Shown: one piece after another, positions 8,278 to 17,435 of the stretch
How the letters are laid out: every line of letters begins with the position of its first letter
How positions within the stretch are numbered: position 1 is the stretch's first letter
DNA from: Candidatus Obscuribacterales bacterium
Lineage (GTDB): Bacteria > Cyanobacteriota > Vampirovibrionia > Obscuribacterales > Obscuribacteraceae
Reading direction: 5' to 3'
DNA length: 64,000 bases
Assembly (NCBI GenBank): GCA_019746975.1
Contig: JAIERK010000117.1
Coordinates: 41,506-105,505 of the forward strand
Notes under the pieces: generated by a model
What the model saw: the letters and a program-made list of their open reading frames with translations, nothing else
What the model was told of the DNA's origin: nothing
Database searches by the model: none
Made by a program: the position numbers and the translations under genes

Positions 8278-9447
8278 GGATGGTCTTTGACTCTGCGGCT
8301 GATTGCCACTCTCCGAGCTCGCGCTCCCCGCCTCTTTTTCTGAGTTAACCGCCACGAGGCGTTTTCCAGTCACCTTTTCAATATCACGCACTAGATAACG
8401 CTGATCCGCACTGACAAAGGACAGTGCTGTACCAGTTCGACCGGCTCGTCCGGTTCTACCGATTCTATGGACGTAGTCCTGCGCAGAGAGCGGTAAATCG
8501 TAGTTGACGACGTGACTAATAGTGGGAATATCCAGTCCCCGTGCTGCGACATCAGTCGCGACGAGTACGTTGAAGGCTCCCTTTCTATATCTGGCTATGG
8601 TTTCTTCCCGCTTATTTTGCGAAACGTCGCCGTGAAGATCTTCTGCCATCACATTTGATGCACGCAGCTGTTTCTTAAGTCTCTTTACACGACTCCTGGT
8701 TCTGGCAAAGACAATAACGGAGCCCATGTCCGGTTGATCTTTGATTAGATCGAGGAGTAAATCTTTTTTGCCTTCTTCTGCGACATGATAGATCCTCTGA
8801 TCGATGCAAACCGGCTCAACTTGCCTTGTATTGACGGCAACGCGCACAGGGTCTTTCAAGAATACTCTCGCCGCAGCTTCAATCGACTTATCAATTGTGG
8901 CTGAAAACAATAATGTCTGTTGCCTGCTGCTGAGCAATGCAACGATCTTACGAACCGCCGGCATAAAGCCCATATCCAACATACGGTCAGCCTCGTCAAG
9001 GACGAGCGTCCGGACTCTGGAGAGGTCCACATTATTTCTCGCGATATGATCGACTAGACGCCCAGGGGTAGCTACGACAACGTCAACTCCCCGCTGTAAG
9101 AGCCGTGTTTGTTTGTCATATCCGGTGCCACCATAAACAGTTACACCACGCATTCCACAATTATTGGCGAATCTCTCGAACTCACTAAATACTTGAATGG
9201 CCAACTCGCGCGTTGGGACCAAAACCAGGACACGAGGGAGCTTCTCCGAAGTCCCCTTGATACCTTGAATAACCGGGAGGGCATATGCTGCCGTCTTCCC
9301 AGAGCCAGTTTCTGCAGACGCCATCAAATCGCGTCCGGCTAGAATCTCGGGAATCGACTTAGTCTGGATCTCTGTCGGCTGAACAAGACCCAAACTCTCC
9401 AAGGCGATTACCGTTCGCTTGGACAACCCAAGTTCACTAAAACTCAT
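8215..9447 (-). CDS. rhlE: DEAD-box ATP-dependent RNA helicase, RhlE-like
   Basis: All core motifs of a DEAD-box helicase are present in order: the Q motif (PTEIQTKSIPEILAG), motif I (AETGSGKT), Ia (PTRELAIQ), II (VLDEADRMLDMGF), III (SAT), the RGLDIP segment and VI (HRIGRTGRAGRTG). The enzyme unwinds short RNA duplexes using ATP, typically in ribosome assembly, RNA decay or cold adaptation. The basic tail after residue about 370 (ending RYRPKNRRLKAKA) is typical of RNA-binding extensions. I start at the ATG at 9447, which follows AGAGGA. An upstream in-frame ATG at 9531 lacks a ribosome site. The length of 410 residues fits RhlE. The symbol is by family resemblance. Confidence 0.93.
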   Translation of the reverse strand: MSFSELGLSKRTVIALESLGLVQPTEIQTKSIPEILAGRDLMASAETGSGKTAAYALPVIQGIKGTSEKLPRVLVLVPTRELAIQVFSEFERFANNCGMRGVTVYGGTGYDKQTRLLQRGVDVVVATPGRLVDHIARNNVDLSRVRTLVLDEADRMLDMGFMPAVRKIVALLSSRQQTLLFSATIDKSIEAAARVFLKDPVRVAVNTRQVEPVCIDQRIYHVAEEGKKDLLLDLIKDQPDMGSVIVFARTRSRVKRLKKQLRASNVMAEDLHGDVSQNKREETIARYRKGAFNVLVATDVAARGLDIPTISHVVNYDLPLSAQDYVHRIGRTGRAGRTGTALSFVSADQRYLVRDIEKVTGKRLVAVNSEKEAGSASSESGNQPQSQRPSSNHKPRSRYRPKNRRLKAKA

Positions 9448-9718
9448 CAAATGATTCCTCTGAATTCGCCGACTGGTGCGCATTTCACCGAAATGCTCCT
9501 CGTCCAAGGTATAATCAGCCAGCTTAGACACCGGGGAATTGTCGCATAAACATCTCCATTAATATACAGAATGTGAAGTTACAGCTCTTTACTCCGATCA
9601 TCTTCCCACCAAATTCGAACAGACGCCTGCACGACAGAGGAATGAAACTTGCCATCGTATGCGGTGCTTGATCGGATGAAGACCCTGTATTCATCCGAAT
9701 TAACAGCAGCAATGGAAG

Positions 9719-10192
9719 CTAGAAATCGGCAGCGATCGTGCGCTTGCGCCCATCTCTCAGAAATTGCCGGTAACCTCTATCGCAGGCATCCAGGGCCTCA
9801 GACAGAGACTCGAATAGCTCGGACTGAGGGTCTAAGAAAAGCAAGGTATTAAGCAGATTGGTCAGGCCCTGCCTGTTCAATTCAGAAACGACCACTTTCG
9901 TGATTATCCGCTGATCGATAACTTTGCACATAGGTTCGCCCGACGTGTATGCAAGCCCGCGCAGGTCTAGAATGAGTGTTGCCGGGCTGCAAGCCGCGTA
10001 ACCCGTGCCGATCATCGAATGTATGTAGGAATATCCAGCTGAGTAGGGATCGGAATTGTCGATGCCCCCCGAGAAAGAGACCACGAGGCAAGTCTCTGCA
10101 GGCATGGACGGCAACGTGCAACACGCAAGCCGGGTCTTTATCGATGGCTTGTTATCAGAGGAGATGTGCCTGAGCTCGATTTCTTCCGCCAT
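9719..10192 (-). CDS. hypothetical protein, STAS-like length
   Basis: This 157-residue protein is not recognised with confidence. It has beta-strand-like segments (ETCLVVSFSG, ATLILDLRGLAYTSGEPM, ITKVVVSELN) followed by C-terminal helices. This is broadly reminiscent of small STAS-like or enoyl-hydratase-like alpha/beta proteins, but no catalytic motif can be named. There is no signal peptide. Two small hydrophobic frames lie just upstream on the same strand and may belong to the same transcript. Confidence 0.6.
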   Translation of the reverse strand: MAEEIELRHISSDNKPSIKTRLACCTLPSMPAETCLVVSFSGGIDNSDPYSAGYSYIHSMIGTGYAACSPATLILDLRGLAYTSGEPMCKVIDQRIITKVVVSELNRQGLTNLLNTLLFLDPQSELFESLSEALDACDRGYRQFLRDGRKRTIAADF

Positions 10193-10201
10193 GCTTCGAA
10201 C

Positions 10202-10294
10202 TCACGCTTTCTTACGATCGCAATACGCAGCGTACAAACTCTCAAATATCAATCGAGCAGGCAACAGAAAAGGAATTGCAAGTACGAAGACCAT
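10202..10294 (-). CDS. possible 30-residue hydrophobic ORF
   Basis: The frame encodes MVFVLAIPFLLPARLIFESL and a ten-residue basic tail. It lies between the 56-residue membrane ORF and the 157-residue gene, all in the same direction. GTG or TTG codons upstream could extend it. A GGAG lies rather far from the ATG. Hydrophobic composition is the only support, so it is weak. Confidence 0.22.
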   Translation of the reverse strand: MVFVLAIPFLLPARLIFESLYAAYCDRKKA

Positions 10295-10314
10295 CACTAC
10301 ATCTAAAGCTCCAT

Positions 10315-10485
10315 TCAAATATTCATACTGAAATTTAATAAGTGGCTCAGCTGGTCAGCTTTGAGTAAAAAACAGTACGTGCACAGTGTGAATACAAAAA
10401 TCAAATAGATTCCATAGGTTATCTTCATCGGTTTGTTAAGCTTGAGACTGTCGTCAAATACCGTGAACTTTTTCTTCTTTTCCAT
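10315..10485 (-). CDS. small membrane protein, 56 residues
   Basis: The frame encodes a charged N-terminus (MEKKKKFTVFDDSLKLNKPM) followed by one hydrophobic helix (ITYGIYLIFVFTLCTYCFLL) and a short polar tail. This is the topology of a small inner-membrane protein with a cytosolic basic N-terminus. No convincing Shine-Dalgarno sequence precedes the ATG. It may be the first of three short genes leading to the one at 9719. I do not recognise it. Confidence 0.42.
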   Translation of the reverse strand: MEKKKKFTVFDDSLKLNKPMKITYGIYLIFVFTLCTYCFLLKADQLSHLLNFSMNI

Positions 10486-10702
10486 GACGTCAATAACAAG
10501 TCATTCTTCAAAATTGCCAGGTGAATTTAATTCAGTATAGCAAAGCGGTTTGCACAGAAAAAAAATCTGGAAGACTGCAGCAACAAGAAATATATTGCAT
10601 GGTTGAAGTTCATCAGATTTAACATAATCTGCTGCTCCGTCCACAGATTCAACCGTGAAAACGTTTCTAAAGTCTAATCACCTTCCGCAAGACGCCTATA
10701 AC

Positions 10703-10721
10703 GCTCGTCTAGGGGACGAGC
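10703..10721 (-). terminator. hairpin just after the GH3 gene
   Basis: GCTCGTC and GACGAGC form a 7-bp perfect stem with a 5-nt loop, starting 7 nt beyond the stop codon of the beta-glucosidase gene. There is no T-run on the minus strand, so it may slow or protect transcript ends rather than act as a full intrinsic terminator. Confidence 0.4.
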
Positions 10722-10727
10722 CCTAAG

Positions 10728-13100
10728 CTATCGCAGGAGGCTGATCTTCGCAGACTTTAGCGACATGCTGTTCGGTCCTATGGAGACTACAAACTCGCCG
10801 GGCTCAGCTACATATGCTAAATCCGAGTTGTAGAACGAAACATCGGTTTTGTTGATCGAGAACTCGACCTTCTTCGATTCTCCAGGTCTAAGCTCGACCT
10901 GTTTGAACGCTTTAAGCTCATTGACCGGTCGCGTGATACTACCTACAAGGTCACGAATATAGAGCTGAACTGTTTCAGTTCCGGCTCGCTTACCGACATT
11001 AGACACCGTAGCCGATACCGTTAAGTTACCGGTGGGTGTCATTACCGGTGAACTGGTAATTACGTCAGCGTAAGTAAAATTTGTGTAGCTGAGCCCAAAG
11101 CCAAACGGATAAAGCGGAGCATTCGAGACATCTAGATATCGGCTCCGATACTTCTCATCGGCATCAAAGGGACGTCCAGTCGACTTGGCACTGTAGTAAA
11201 TCGGAATCTGTCCCTCATTCACAGGGAAGCTCATCGTCAGCTTTCCTGATGGGTTTGCTTCGCCAAAGAGAACATCCGCGACAGCTGCACCGTGCATGGT
11301 ACCACCAAACCATGTTTCTAAAATCGCATCCAAATTCTCGTCTTCCCATTTCAACGTCAGGGGACGACCATTCAACAACACCAGGACAATTGGTTTTCCC
11401 GCAGACTTAAGCGCTTTCAATAGTGCAACCTGGTTGTCGAACAGTCCGATCATGCTGCGACTTGCAGCCTCACCACTCATGCCGAAAGGCTCACCGAGCA
11501 CCGCAACGACAACATCAGCTTTCCTGGCTGTACTCACGGCCTCGGCAATGAGGGACTCCGCCGATATTTCCTCCCTGGTCAACATGCCACCATCGCGATT
11601 CAATCTTTCGATCAATTCCTTGTCTTCGAGCAGATTGCAGCCTTTTGCATAGAAAAATTGGTTGGCACCGTACTTCGTCTTAACTCCTTCCCATAGACTG
11701 ATCGCCTGTTTCCAATCACCCGCCGCACTCCAAGAGCCGATCAAATTTCTTTTGTCTTTTACCAGCGGACCGATGAAAGCAACCTTCTGCTGTCGTTGTA
11801 GAGGCAACACATCGTTGGCATTCTTGAGCAATACTATGCTCTTTACCGCAGCCTTCTTGCTTAGCTCGAGCTTCTCCGGTGTCAGCATCTCGCTATTGCT
11901 TTTCTCATCGTTTGCGAACCGATAGGGATCGTCGAACAGCCCGAGGTCATACTTAGCCTGTAAAATCCGGCGACAAGCGTCATCGATAGTTTTCTCAGAT
12001 ATCTTTTTATCATTTACAAGTTGCGAACCATATTTGGTGAACAACTCGCCCACCATATCCATATCGATACCCGCATTGAGAGCCAGCTCCGTGACCTCCT
12101 TTTCATCGCCGCTCCCATGACGCACCATTTCATTTACGCCCGTGTAATCACTGCAGACGAAGCCATGAAACTTCCACTTGTTTCGCAAAAGTTCTGTATG
12201 CAACCACTTATTGCCTGTTGCAGGAAGTCCATTGATTTCATTGAAGGAACTCATGAGTGATGCGACACCCGCATCGACAGCGGCTTTATACGGTGGCAAA
12301 TACTCATTGAACATCCTCACAGGGCTCATGTCTACAGTGTTGTAATCGCGCCCGCCTTCTGCCGCGCCGTAGAGCGCGAAATGTTTTGCACACGCCATGA
12401 CATTGTTTGCTTGTTCGTACCCGTCACCCTGGTAGCCACGGACCATAGCTTTTGCAATACAACTGCCGAGATAAGGATCTTCTCCCGAACCCTCGCATAC
12501 TCTACCCCACCGCGGATCCCTGGCGATGTCAACCATAGGTGAGAACACCCAGTTAAGTCCGTCGGCACTTGCTTCCGCGGCGGCCACGCGCGCTGTTTTC
12601 TCTATCAAATCCAGGTCCCAAGAAGCCGAAAGTGCAAGGGGTACCGGAAAGATGGTCCTATGTCCGTGAATCACATCGTATCCGAACAAGAGCGGGATCT
12701 TGTGCGTGGATTGTTCTACGGCGAGCTTTTGCAGCTTGCGAACAGCGGACGGAGTGAAGGTGTTGAACACCCCTCCGACTTTGCCGCTCCTTATCTTCGA
12801 CTCCACGTCTGCGTTGACGATCGGACCGGTGACGTCGAACCCGACGGAAAGGAGATTCATCTGACCAATCTTATCTTCCAGAGTCATTTGGCTCAGCAGG
12901 TTAGAGACAAACTTATCTCTGTTGTTAGTTAGCGAAGCAGCGGCTACGGACCCTTTTCGGGTGTTAACTCGGGAGGTCGTGTGCCTCACGGATACGGCCA
13001 TTGAGTCGGTCTCGCACACGGTTGCTGAGCGTTCATGGCCAGACGCAGCGAGTTGGGGCAGCAGTGCCAGCGCGAGCAGTGGCAACCAGTTACTTTTCAT
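10728..13100 (-). CDS. bglX: periplasmic beta-glucosidase, GH3 family (BglX-like)
   Basis: This 790-residue protein has a signal peptide (MKSNWLPLLALALLPQLAAS). The N-terminal GH3 barrel contains KIGQMNLLSVG, FGYDVIHGHRTIFPVPLAL and RWGRVCEGSGEDPYLG. The nucleophile Asp is expected in GFVCSDYTGVNEM, as in BglX. The second alpha/beta domain follows with LLKNANDVLPL and VVAVLGEPFGMSGEAASR. The C-terminal fibronectin-III-like domain (TVQLYIRDLVGSITRPVNEL) is typical. It should cleave terminal beta-linked glucose from oligosaccharides in the periplasm. I start at the ATG with GGAG eight bases upstream; an ATG eight codons earlier has weaker signals. It is monocistronic, with a hairpin after its stop. 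The symbol is by resemblance. Confidence 0.93.
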   Translation of the reverse strand: MKSNWLPLLALALLPQLAASGHERSATVCETDSMAVSVRHTTSRVNTRKGSVAAASLTNNRDKFVSNLLSQMTLEDKIGQMNLLSVGFDVTGPIVNADVESKIRSGKVGGVFNTFTPSAVRKLQKLAVEQSTHKIPLLFGYDVIHGHRTIFPVPLALSASWDLDLIEKTARVAAAEASADGLNWVFSPMVDIARDPRWGRVCEGSGEDPYLGSCIAKAMVRGYQGDGYEQANNVMACAKHFALYGAAEGGRDYNTVDMSPVRMFNEYLPPYKAAVDAGVASLMSSFNEINGLPATGNKWLHTELLRNKWKFHGFVCSDYTGVNEMVRHGSGDEKEVTELALNAGIDMDMVGELFTKYGSQLVNDKKISEKTIDDACRRILQAKYDLGLFDDPYRFANDEKSNSEMLTPEKLELSKKAAVKSIVLLKNANDVLPLQRQQKVAFIGPLVKDKRNLIGSWSAAGDWKQAISLWEGVKTKYGANQFFYAKGCNLLEDKELIERLNRDGGMLTREEISAESLIAEAVSTARKADVVVAVLGEPFGMSGEAASRSMIGLFDNQVALLKALKSAGKPIVLVLLNGRPLTLKWEDENLDAILETWFGGTMHGAAVADVLFGEANPSGKLTMSFPVNEGQIPIYYSAKSTGRPFDADEKYRSRYLDVSNAPLYPFGFGLSYTNFTYADVITSSPVMTPTGNLTVSATVSNVGKRAGTETVQLYIRDLVGSITRPVNELKAFKQVELRPGESKKVEFSINKTDVSFYNSDLAYVAEPGEFVVSIGPNSMSLKSAKISLLR

Positions 13101-13549
13101 TTGCGATCTCCGAATTTCGCGCATTCTTTGGTCTCGATCGGCATGTGAAGACCTGTCGGGTTTTACTCCATCAAACGGACATTTTCGACCATTGCCCTGA
13201 TTTTGTCTAAATTCAAAACTAGTATGGCTATTGCTGGCAGAGGCGGCAAACCCGACATTATTAAACGACGGTTAATACCGCGGCAAGTTGACAAGAAGAA
13301 CCCTATACTCTCAACATGGTCGATTTGGTACCGTCCATCTATTAAATACAATGAACAGCCCATAACCCTTAGTAAATGCAGTGAACTTCTCTTACCCGGA
13401 ACGTAAACTTAGTCCGGCAGAGAGTCTAGTCCCGTAAACAGATCACTCGAGAATACCCAGTCCCGTGGAAGCAAATCAGGCGTCCACGAACGGTATTACC
13501 TTCATACAGCGGCAGTATGTCCACTATTAAAAGTGGTTTGGAGGAACTT
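13101..13549. other. divergent intergenic region
   Basis: This separates the minus-strand GH3 gene from the plus-strand TPR gene and must contain both promoters. TTGACA (about 13289) and TATACT occur but only 10 bp apart, which is too close for a standard promoter. I see no gene, repeat or strong hairpin. The strong ribosome site GGAGGA at the right edge belongs to the TPR gene. Confidence 0.4.
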
Positions 13550-15361
13550 ATGTCCATAAGGTCTAACAGTTCAAAGGTGTTACTAGCACTGACCTGTTTG
13601 CTATCAACACAGATAGTGCAAATGCCCGCATTTGCGCAGCCTAGCTCTCTCGCTCCCGAATCATTCGAATCGCTTACTGGAAAAGGCGAAACTTTAAGGT
13701 CCACTGGAGACCTCAAACAAGCGGGGAAGGCCCTGAATCTGGCATACCAGCAAGCGAGGAACTTCGCCGCTGACGACGTTCGCAGAATGAAAGCGACCGA
13801 AAATCTGGCGCGCGTTCTCGAAATCGAAGGACGATACGCGACGGCTGAATCTTTGTTCCGCGAGGCTCTTGACCTACGACAAGACGCGTACGGAGAAAGT
13901 TCGCGAACAAGCAAGTCTTATTACAACATTGGTCGTGTGCAATTGCTCGCAGGAAATTATCCTGCGGCTCGCAATAATCTGGAAAAAGCGCTCGAGCTAC
14001 GAGAGTCGGTGTCAGTTAGCGAAGATATGCCGCTCGGTTTTATTCACTACAGCCTGGGTGTCCTCGAGAGCGAAAACGGCAACTTCGACAAAGCGGTTGA
14101 GCACCTTAACCACAGTCAAGCAATTGCACAGCACAACTCACGACACAAAGAGTCGGCCAGAATTCTGTCAGAATTAGCTATGGTAAGCCTTGCCCAGGGC
14201 GATTTTCCAAAGGCCCGAAACCAAGCCACCACGGCGTTCGGCCTTGCAGAACAGTACGCCAAAGACGACGTAGTAGTGCGATCACAGGCACTGGATGCAG
14301 TGGCGAAAGTGCAATTGGTGAGCGGGGAGCCAAAACAGGCAATCATTGCGTGCAGTGAAGCCTGGCGTCTGCGAAGAACCGTACTCGGCGCCGATCACCC
14401 CATCACAGCAGACAGTCTTCTGACTTCTGGACTAATAAAGATATCTGATGGACAGTATGAGGACGCACAGCACGACTTCGATGAAGCGCTGGGGGTGTTC
14501 AACCAGACGCGTAACAAACAGCACCTCTGCTTTGCCAGGGCAATGATGGGGCGCTCATTTGCTCATCTGAGACAACGAGATCGCTCAGCGTCGGAAAAAG
14601 ATTTCGCGCAGGCCATCAACCTGTACAAAGGATCTGGTGTCAGTCATGTACACGGATACTACAGAGATCTCTTCGTAAAAAATCTCGGTGCACATTACAA
14701 CTTGCTTGAACTAGCCATGGAAAAGGTAAATTCACCATCGCTTATCGGCGGAAAACTCGACAGCTTTGGTCAGATGCTAACGGCCTCGCTGAGTGCCAAA
14801 CAACCAGAAGATATGTTTTACTTTTTCTCTTTTAAAGATGTCTTCTCTGTTCTTGGCGTTACTTTCATACTCCTGGTGTTACTAGCAATGGCAGTCATGA
14901 TACCTAATTCGCTCGCCTGCTTCTTCTCCACCGGCAACAACGGTAGTGACTATGACGAGCCGGACATAAATGGTCCGACAACCAGACGGCGAAGACAAAG
15001 CACAGAAACGGTGCCAAGACCGACAAGGACCGCGCCAACACCAAATGAAAAACCAACACCAAGTCGCTCGAAGGTCGAAGCAGACAAAATGCAGGTGCAG
15101 GTATGGCGTGACCGCCTGTCCACGATGGAGATGGAAAACCCTGATTTAACACGAACTACAGCGGACTCGCAATTCGCAGCATCGAGCGGCAACTATGAGC
15201 GTTTTGACTTCAATCCACAGATGCCGCCGGCACCGACGGAACCGCAGCAACCACCTGCCCGGCCGACAACGCAGTCAGACAAGCTCCGTGATGTCTGGGC
15301 ACCGCTCCCGCAAAAGCCTGCTCAAGACTCATCAACAAACGATCAAGAATTTAAATGGTGA
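13550..15361 (+). CDS. exported TPR protein with one membrane helix
   Basis: The product is 603 residues. Its signal sequence is MSIRSNSSKVLLALTCLLST ending at PAFA-Q. Residues about 45-370 are TPR-like helices, for example the pair TESLFREALDLRQDAYGESS and NNLEKALELRES. A strong membrane helix (GVTFILLVLLAMAVMI) lies near residue 440. The C-terminal 150 residues are polar and Pro/Thr-rich, with no recognised domain. The repeats should face outside the membrane and act as a protein-binding scaffold. I chose this ATG because GGAGGAACTT directly precedes it; an ATG 11 codons upstream spoils the signal peptide. Function is unknown. Confidence 0.82.
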   Translation: MSIRSNSSKVLLALTCLLSTQIVQMPAFAQPSSLAPESFESLTGKGETLRSTGDLKQAGKALNLAYQQARNFAADDVRRMKATENLARVLEIEGRYATAESLFREALDLRQDAYGESSRTSKSYYNIGRVQLLAGNYPAARNNLEKALELRESVSVSEDMPLGFIHYSLGVLESENGNFDKAVEHLNHSQAIAQHNSRHKESARILSELAMVSLAQGDFPKARNQATTAFGLAEQYAKDDVVVRSQALDAVAKVQLVSGEPKQAIIACSEAWRLRRTVLGADHPITADSLLTSGLIKISDGQYEDAQHDFDEALGVFNQTRNKQHLCFARAMMGRSFAHLRQRDRSASEKDFAQAINLYKGSGVSHVHGYYRDLFVKNLGAHYNLLELAMEKVNSPSLIGGKLDSFGQMLTASLSAKQPEDMFYFFSFKDVFSVLGVTFILLVLLAMAVMIPNSLACFFSTGNNGSDYDEPDINGPTTRRRRQSTETVPRPTRTAPTPNEKPTPSRSKVEADKMQVQVWRDRLSTMEMENPDLTRTTADSQFAASSGNYERFDFNPQMPPAPTEPQQPPARPTTQSDKLRDVWAPLPQKPAQDSSTNDQEFKW

Positions 15362-15558
15362 TCGGACTAATCGTTGATACACGATTAATAGAATGCGAAG
15401 AAAACACTCATATGCTGCTGACAATGCCAGAATAGAGAGGTTCATTTCGTTACTAACTCGTCCCGATACTTTCCCTTAGCCGAACACGCGGAACGGAGCC
15501 ACGTCTATTGTTCGGAACGTGCGACATTACCGAATTCTCTTCAGCGCAGGTTTAATCC

Positions 15559-15807
15559 ATGAAAAAAATTGCAATTGTTTCGCTAACCGTCATTGCTGTT
15601 TTAGTTGGAGTCCTCATCGTACTGCCTATAGCCGTCACGGTAGCCGTCACTTCCAGAATGAGCGCAGAGCAAGCAGAAATTGACAAGAAAAACGGCGCGA
15701 CCGAAGCAGATAAAGAGGCAAGGAGACTGAGTCTAAAACAAGAGGTCGAACAAAGGAAGGCAGAGCTCTTGAAGGAATGGGAAGAAAAAGAGAAATCGAA
15801 AAAGTGA
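15559..15807 (+). CDS. small membrane protein with charged coiled-coil tail
   Basis: This 82-residue protein begins KKIAIVSLTVIAVLVGVLIV, a single membrane helix or uncleaved signal anchor. A highly charged helix follows, rich in Lys, Glu and Ala (KQEVEQRKAELLKEWEEKEK), which is likely to be a coiled coil. AGG lies upstream of the ATG at usable distance. It is transcribed in the same direction as the TPR gene, 197 bp further on, and converges on the sensor kinase gene. No family is recognised. Confidence 0.6.
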   Translation: MKKIAIVSLTVIAVLVGVLIVLPIAVTVAVTSRMSAEQAEIDKKNGATEADKEARRLSLKQEVEQRKAELLKEWEEKEKSKK

Positions 15808-15823
15808 TCGAACCAAGCAAGTC

Positions 15824-15867
15824 CGCTCCGTTCCCGCCGGAGATACTCGGGAGCGTGAAACGGAGCG
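15824..15867. terminator. large imperfect stem-loop between convergent genes
   Basis: CGCTCCGTT (15824-15832) pairs perfectly with AACGGAGCG (15859-15867). Inside it, CCCG (15833-15836) pairs with CGGG (15848-15851). The structure lies between the stops of the small membrane gene and the sensor kinase gene, which converge here. There is no T-run on either side, so the call of bidirectional terminator rests on position and stem strength. Confidence 0.4.
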
Positions 15868-15943
15868 CCGGCGTCTCGCCCACACCAAGCGAGTTCGCGC
15901 GTTACCGCCGGAATTCGGCTTGCGCAACTCGTGAATCACGAAA

Positions 15944-17425
15944 CTATTTCGGTAAAGAGAACCAAAAAACGGATCCATCGGCAGCACTATCAGCTCCGAT
16001 AGCTCCGCCGTGCAATTCGACCAATAACTTGCAGATAAATAGACCCAACCCGCTGCCACCAGACGTCGTTCCGTCTAATTGCGAGAATCGCTGAAATAGC
16101 TTCGCTAAATCCTCGCTAGCTATGCCCTTTCCGGCGTCCTCGATTGAGATCACATGGCCGTCATTGATCGGTCTGCAATCAATTTTCACTTCGGAACCGT
16201 TCGGTGAAAACTTCACCGCATTCGATAGCAGATTAACTAAGACCTGGACAATACGATCTCTGTCGACATTGACGGTGACCGGCGCTTCAATCGCAGTTAT
16301 AAGCGATATCTGTTTCGCCTGAGCTAGTGCGCTTACAGCATCTAGTGCCGCTTGCACCAAATCGTTCAAGTCGACTATTTCTCTGTTCAACTTCAACGAT
16401 CCAGCGTCCAGCTGCTCCAGGTCAAGAAAGGAAGATGCCAATCGCATCAACCGATCGATCTCGGCATTGACCTTGCGAAGTTTGATTTGCGCCTTTTCTG
16501 GCAGCACGCCTTCACTGACTTGCTCAACATAGGACAGAGAAAGTCCAGCGGAAGTCAGTGGCGAACGTAAGTCATGACTGATCATCGCATACATTGATCG
16601 CTGCTTTTGATCGGCTTCTGTTCTCGCAATTGCCATGGTTCGAAACTCTTGATCAAGCTCTGTCAATTCGTCAGCACCACCAACTGGCTCGAGTTCTGTC
16701 CTACCTTTTGAGAACTCCGATATGTTTGTCATCAAAGTGTGCATGCGTCGAAGCGTGATACGCCCGAAGTAAGCAAACAAGAGCACCACAACAACTGCAT
16801 CGGTAATTGCAAAGACTATAACGGAATCTCGCAGCTTCCTTCTTTCTGCCAGTGCCAGTGGTTGAAATTTTTCCTGGAGTGGTGCGTACTTACTGATTAA
16901 TCCATCCTCGATTTCAACCGACCGGGACAGCGTTGTCGCGAGATCCTCCAGCGCTTCTCCTTCCGACAAGAAGCGAGCAAAAGCCGGCTTCTCCTCCTCT
17001 TGCTCGTAGGCACCCATGATGTCCACAAAGAGTTTCTGCAGATACCCAACAGTACTGGCGTAATCCTCAACCTTCGCGGCAGAGTCTTTGTCACCCCGCG
17101 TCGCATCTCGCAATTCGCCCAAATTAAAATCGGCAATTTTCTTTAGCCTTTCCAACTTGGCTTTGGAGTTTGCCACGCCATCCAATCGCTCCACAGCGAT
17201 CAACATGTTGTATCGAGCTACGCAAGAACGCACCTCTTGACAAGAAGCGATCGCTTTCTTGGCCCTAGCCTCTTCAATGGCCGCCTCGTCGAGCTGCTGT
17301 AAATTCGAGACAAGAATTTGCGCAAAGGCAAGCTGGCAAAGCAAAGGTATCCCAAGTAGAATGGCGGCTTGGTACCTCAGTTTCACGGCAGTTGAAATCC
17401 TCTGCTTGAGAGCATAACTAAGCAT
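15944..17425 (-). CDS. membrane sensor histidine kinase
   Basis: This 493-residue kinase has a first membrane helix (AAILLGIPLLCQLAFAQI), an extracytoplasmic helical region of about 160 residues, and a second membrane helix (VIVFAITDAVVVVLLFAYF). A HAMP-like linker follows, then the HisKA box MISHDLRSPLTSAGLS with the phospho-acceptor His284. The ATPase domain shows an N box (LVNLLSNAVKFSPNG), a G1 box (ISIEDAGKGIASED) and a G2 box (GSGLGLFICK). It should autophosphorylate and pass phosphate to a response regulator. The likely partner is the OmpR-type regulator at 18653, separated by one TPR gene on the opposite strand. The 5' ends of this gene and the TPR gene are only 10 bp apart. Confidence 0.93.
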   Translation of the reverse strand: MLSYALKQRISTAVKLRYQAAILLGIPLLCQLAFAQILVSNLQQLDEAAIEEARAKKAIASCQEVRSCVARYNMLIAVERLDGVANSKAKLERLKKIADFNLGELRDATRGDKDSAAKVEDYASTVGYLQKLFVDIMGAYEQEEEKPAFARFLSEGEALEDLATTLSRSVEIEDGLISKYAPLQEKFQPLALAERRKLRDSVIVFAITDAVVVVLLFAYFGRITLRRMHTLMTNISEFSKGRTELEPVGGADELTELDQEFRTMAIARTEADQKQRSMYAMISHDLRSPLTSAGLSLSYVEQVSEGVLPEKAQIKLRKVNAEIDRLMRLASSFLDLEQLDAGSLKLNREIVDLNDLVQAALDAVSALAQAKQISLITAIEAPVTVNVDRDRIVQVLVNLLSNAVKFSPNGSEVKIDCRPINDGHVISIEDAGKGIASEDLAKLFQRFSQLDGTTSGGSGLGLFICKLLVELHGGAIGADSAADGSVFWFSLPK

Positions 17426-17435
17426 ACATCAATAG